A stretch of 38,530 nt of DNA from Candidatus Aminicenantota bacterium (GTDB lineage Bacteria; Acidobacteriota; Aminicenantia; Aminicenantales; UBA4085), in assembly GCA_016867585.1 (NCBI GenBank), contig VGJF01000003.1, forward strand, positions 1-38,530, in the 5' to 3' direction. Both the position numbers and the translations under genes were made by a program. The notes below the pieces were generated by a model, which searched no databases, was not told the DNA's origin, and worked only from the letters and a program-made list of their open reading frames with translations. Positions 36,055 through 38,530 of the stretch are shown here, in pieces; position 1 is the first letter of the stretch; each line of letters starts with the position of its first letter.

Positions 36055-38530
36055 TCAGTACCCGTATCTCTCACGGCGCAACCGGAAGGCTTCGGCGCTG
36101 CCTTCCATGATCACGCTGACGCGGTCCTTGATCTCCGGGCGGTCGATGCTGCCCGCGCCGAGCACAACCCCGAGCCGGTCCCTGACGCCGAGCGCCACGA
36201 TCAGCTCGGCGTCTCCGTTGACGGGAATGTTGGCGTTGTGCGTCGCGATGATGACCTGCCGCGAGAACTTGCGACGCCGCAACAGGTCCACGACGACATT
36301 GTACACGTACTGGTTGTCGAGGTCGTCCTCCGGCTGGTCGATGATGATGGGCTGATCTCCAGCCGAAAGAAGAAGGCTCAGAATCGCGGTGCTTTTCTCG
36401 CCGACGGACCCGGTCTCGATCGTCTTGAACGAACCGTCGGCCGCGCGGACTTTCGCCTCGACGAGGTCTTCCGGGATGAATCGCTCCATCTCGTCGAGCC
36501 GCAGGCGGTCCCGCCGCGCAAGTGCGTTGAAGAACTTTTTGGTCAAGCATTCCACGCCCACCAGCACGGCGACTCGCGACTCCTCAGCCCCCATGGTGGT
36601 TCCGCGCGACACCGTCGCCTCCACGTCGGCACGCATGGCCTCGACAAGTTCTCGAATGCGGTCTGGGACCTGTCCGCTCGCTGCGAATACGTAGTCGCAC
36701 AGCGCCGTCCAGTCGCGCTGCTGGAGTCCGGCACCCCCGAACCACTGCTCGCGGCGCGACTCGAAGTCGTCCCGGTCCCGAAACCCGAGTATTTCCAGCC
36801 GCACATCCGCGTCGATGTCCTCGAGTGCCCGGGCGCGCTCGCGGCGCGCAGCTAGTCGTTGCTCGTGGACCTCGACGAGCTGCAGGCGAGCGCCACGCAG
36901 CTTCCGAGAGATTGCCTCCAGTTCCTGCGCCGTCTTCTGGAGCGAGGCCAGCTCGCGTTCGAGCAACGCTCGTCGCTGAAGCAGCTTCTCGTGCTGAGCG
37001 AAGTCCACTCCGCGGGAAGTCATCTCCTGCCGCAAGGCGTCGTACGCGGAACGTGCCTCTTCGTAGCTTGCCTGCCACCTCTCGGATTGCTCGGTGGCGA
37101 TGGTGTCCAGCAGAGCCCGCAGGGCCGTGGCTTGATCTCGAAGGGTGCCAGCCGCTGCCCGCCGGGCAGCACTGACGCGATCGGCAACCGTGCGCAGCCA
37201 AGCGGCCGCCGGCGTGGTGTCTGGAAGTGCGCCGCCGGAATGGGCAGCCTCCATCGTCACTGCCGCTTGGTCCAGCTCGCCCGCAAGGCGCTCGGCTTCT
37301 TTGCGCGTGTCCTCCAACCAGCGCCGTTCGCGCTCGAAGGCATCGAACCGGGCCAGAACCTCCTTTCGCCCTGCGCTTTCCACGAAGGCGATCTGGTCGC
37401 GCACCTTCTGGAGTTCGGTTTCGACCGTCGGCAGTTTCGCACCTTGCTCGGTAATGCGGGTCCGAGTCGCCTGAAGCTCGGCCAGTGTTTCGGAGAGCGC
37501 CCGGCGCCGGTTCTCGATATCGCGCAGCCGGTCGGGATCGATCAGCGCGTCCAGCTCGCCGCGCTGCGAGGCAGGATCCCTGGCGATGCGGGCGATCTGC
37601 CTTTGCGACAAAAGCCTCGGAGAAACAAGGCTGCGAACATCGAGAGACGCAGGTTTTGCATCGGGTTTGTCCGGATCCGGAACGATCTCGATGCCGGAAG
37701 CCGAGCGGTGCACGCGATAGGACCGCTCGGCCACCACGATGTCCAGCGCGATCTCGTGATTGGGCAGGAGCGTTCCCTTCGTGTGGCCGAAGTCACGCTC
37801 CCGCTTCTCCGACAATATGGAAAGGACTGCCTCGCGCACGTTGCTGGGCTCATCATCGGGGAGGTCTTCGCCGCGCGCACGGTCGAGGGCATGCCGCACG
37901 TACTCGATCACGGTGGACTTGCCGGTGCCGCGCCCGCCGATGAGCGTCGTCAGACAAGGGTTGACCGGGATCTCGACATCCTCGAAGAAATCCGTGCCCT
38001 GTATCCTGATACACTGGATCCGCGGGTAGGCCCGAGCCGGAGGGCCGTCCGACATTCGACGCAGGCGCGATTCCGGATCGAGAAGCGCGAGCCGGATGCC
38101 TTCCACATCGGGAACCTCCATCTTCAGCCACGTGAAGCGGCTCCCGATTGCTTCGTAGCTGTGCGGGTCCGAACACTCGACGAGCGCCCAGTGCTTCTGC
38201 TCCCGGTAACGCGCCTTTTGACTCTCCGTGAGGAAGTCCCAGTCCTCCGACCGCCGGGCGGCCGTCCAGCGCCACAGCAGCTCCTTGAAGGGCTGCGGAA
38301 GGTCGCTGAACGGCCGAGATGCCTGGAAGCCGTGCCAGTCGCGCCGCGTGATCACGCGCCGGCGCAGATGCCCCTTCATCTCGTCCCATAGCGACGTCGC
38401 AACCGTAATCTCGCTGACCGCAGCGCCGCCGATTACCATGCGCGAAACGCCCTGACGGCCATCAGCGTGGGCCGGCAGTACGACAAACTCCAGATTGCGG
38501 TCGCCGGACGGCGGGCGGCAGTAGTCGTAC
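36055..38530 (-). CDS. TrlF/Ppl-like ATPase (SMC/ABC-type with coiled coil; PHP-like N-terminus continues beyond window), partial
   Basis: Walker A TLIGGRGTGKSTVIEYV; long Glu/Arg-rich coiled coil; SVGEKSTAILSLLLSAGDQPIIIDQPEDDLDNQYVY (signature + Walker B); ATHNANIPVNGDAELIVAL. Frame stays open upstream of the first in-window Met (38439) to the window edge (YDYCRPPSGDRNLEFVVLPAHADGRQGVSR-M). Confidence 0.85.
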   Translation of the reverse strand, partial: YDYCRPPSGDRNLEFVVLPAHADGRQGVSRMVIGGAAVSEITVATSLWDEMKGHLRRRVITRRDWHGFQASRPFSDLPQPFKELLWRWTAARRSEDWDFLTESQKARYREQKHWALVECSDPHSYEAIGSRFTWLKMEVPDVEGIRLALLDPESRLRRMSDGPPARAYPRIQCIRIQGTDFFEDVEIPVNPCLTTLIGGRGTGKSTVIEYVRHALDRARGEDLPDDEPSNVREAVLSILSEKRERDFGHTKGTLLPNHEIALDIVVAERSYRVHRSASGIEIVPDPDKPDAKPASLDVRSLVSPRLLSQRQIARIARDPASQRGELDALIDPDRLRDIENRRRALSETLAELQATRTRITEQGAKLPTVETELQKVRDQIAFVESAGRKEVLARFDAFERERRWLEDTRKEAERLAGELDQAAVTMEAAHSGGALPDTTPAAAWLRTVADRVSAARRAAAGTLRDQATALRALLDTIATEQSERWQASYEEARSAYDALRQEMTSRGVDFAQHEKLLQRRALLERELASLQKTAQELEAISRKLRGARLQLVEVHEQRLAARRERARALEDIDADVRLEILGFRDRDDFESRREQWFGGAGLQQRDWTALCDYVFAASGQVPDRIRELVEAMRADVEATVSRGTTMGAEESRVAVLVGVECLTKKFFNALARRDRLRLDEMERFIPEDLVEAKVRAADGSFKTIETGSVGEKSTAILSLLLSAGDQPIIIDQPEDDLDNQYVYNVVVDLLRRRKFSRQVIIATHNANIPVNGDAELIVALGVRDRLGVVLGAGSIDRPEIKDRVSVIMEGSAEAFRLRRERYGY

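Noticed and set aside
36859-38391. 510-aa plus-strand ORF
   Set aside because: Antisense to the SMC-type ATPase, which has clear Walker motifs in the other strand.
1-38530. CRISPR array, tRNA or rRNA genes, integrase or transposase
   Set aside because: No regularly spaced repeats, tRNA T-arm/cloverleaf signatures, rRNA sequence or recombinase motifs were found by reading both strands.

Overview
High-GC bacterial chromosomal segment of about 38.5 kb. No rRNA, tRNA, CRISPR array or transposase was recognised. Positions 1 to ~33,240 look like ordinary, strongly GC-biased chromosome. They carry housekeeping and transport genes (queF, hisC, trmO, uvrA, recA, corA, mntP, fhs, radC, a thyA-like gene), radical SAM, PLP-decarboxylase, GH172-like, M20, M29-like, SSS-symporter, lysoplasmalogenase-like and transglutaminase-like genes, and a cobalamin riboswitch upstream of a BtuB-like receptor. 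From ~33,300 to the right edge the sequence style changes. Three tightly coupled minus-strand genes there look like a genome-defence module: a PHP/SMC-type (TrlF/Ppl-like) ATPase, an AlbA_2/Schlafen-type ATP-binding protein, and a DUF1156 adenine-specific DNA methylase. The methylase is short and lacks a recognisable (D/N)PP(Y/F) catalytic motif. The other strong unexplained signal is a ~260-nt, promoter- and terminator-bounded, structured intergenic transcript candidate at ~10,788-11,046. It is followed by a 77-bp palindromic element and an operator-like inverted repeat just before the cobalamin riboswitch. All family calls come from reading the translated sequence; no database search was run.
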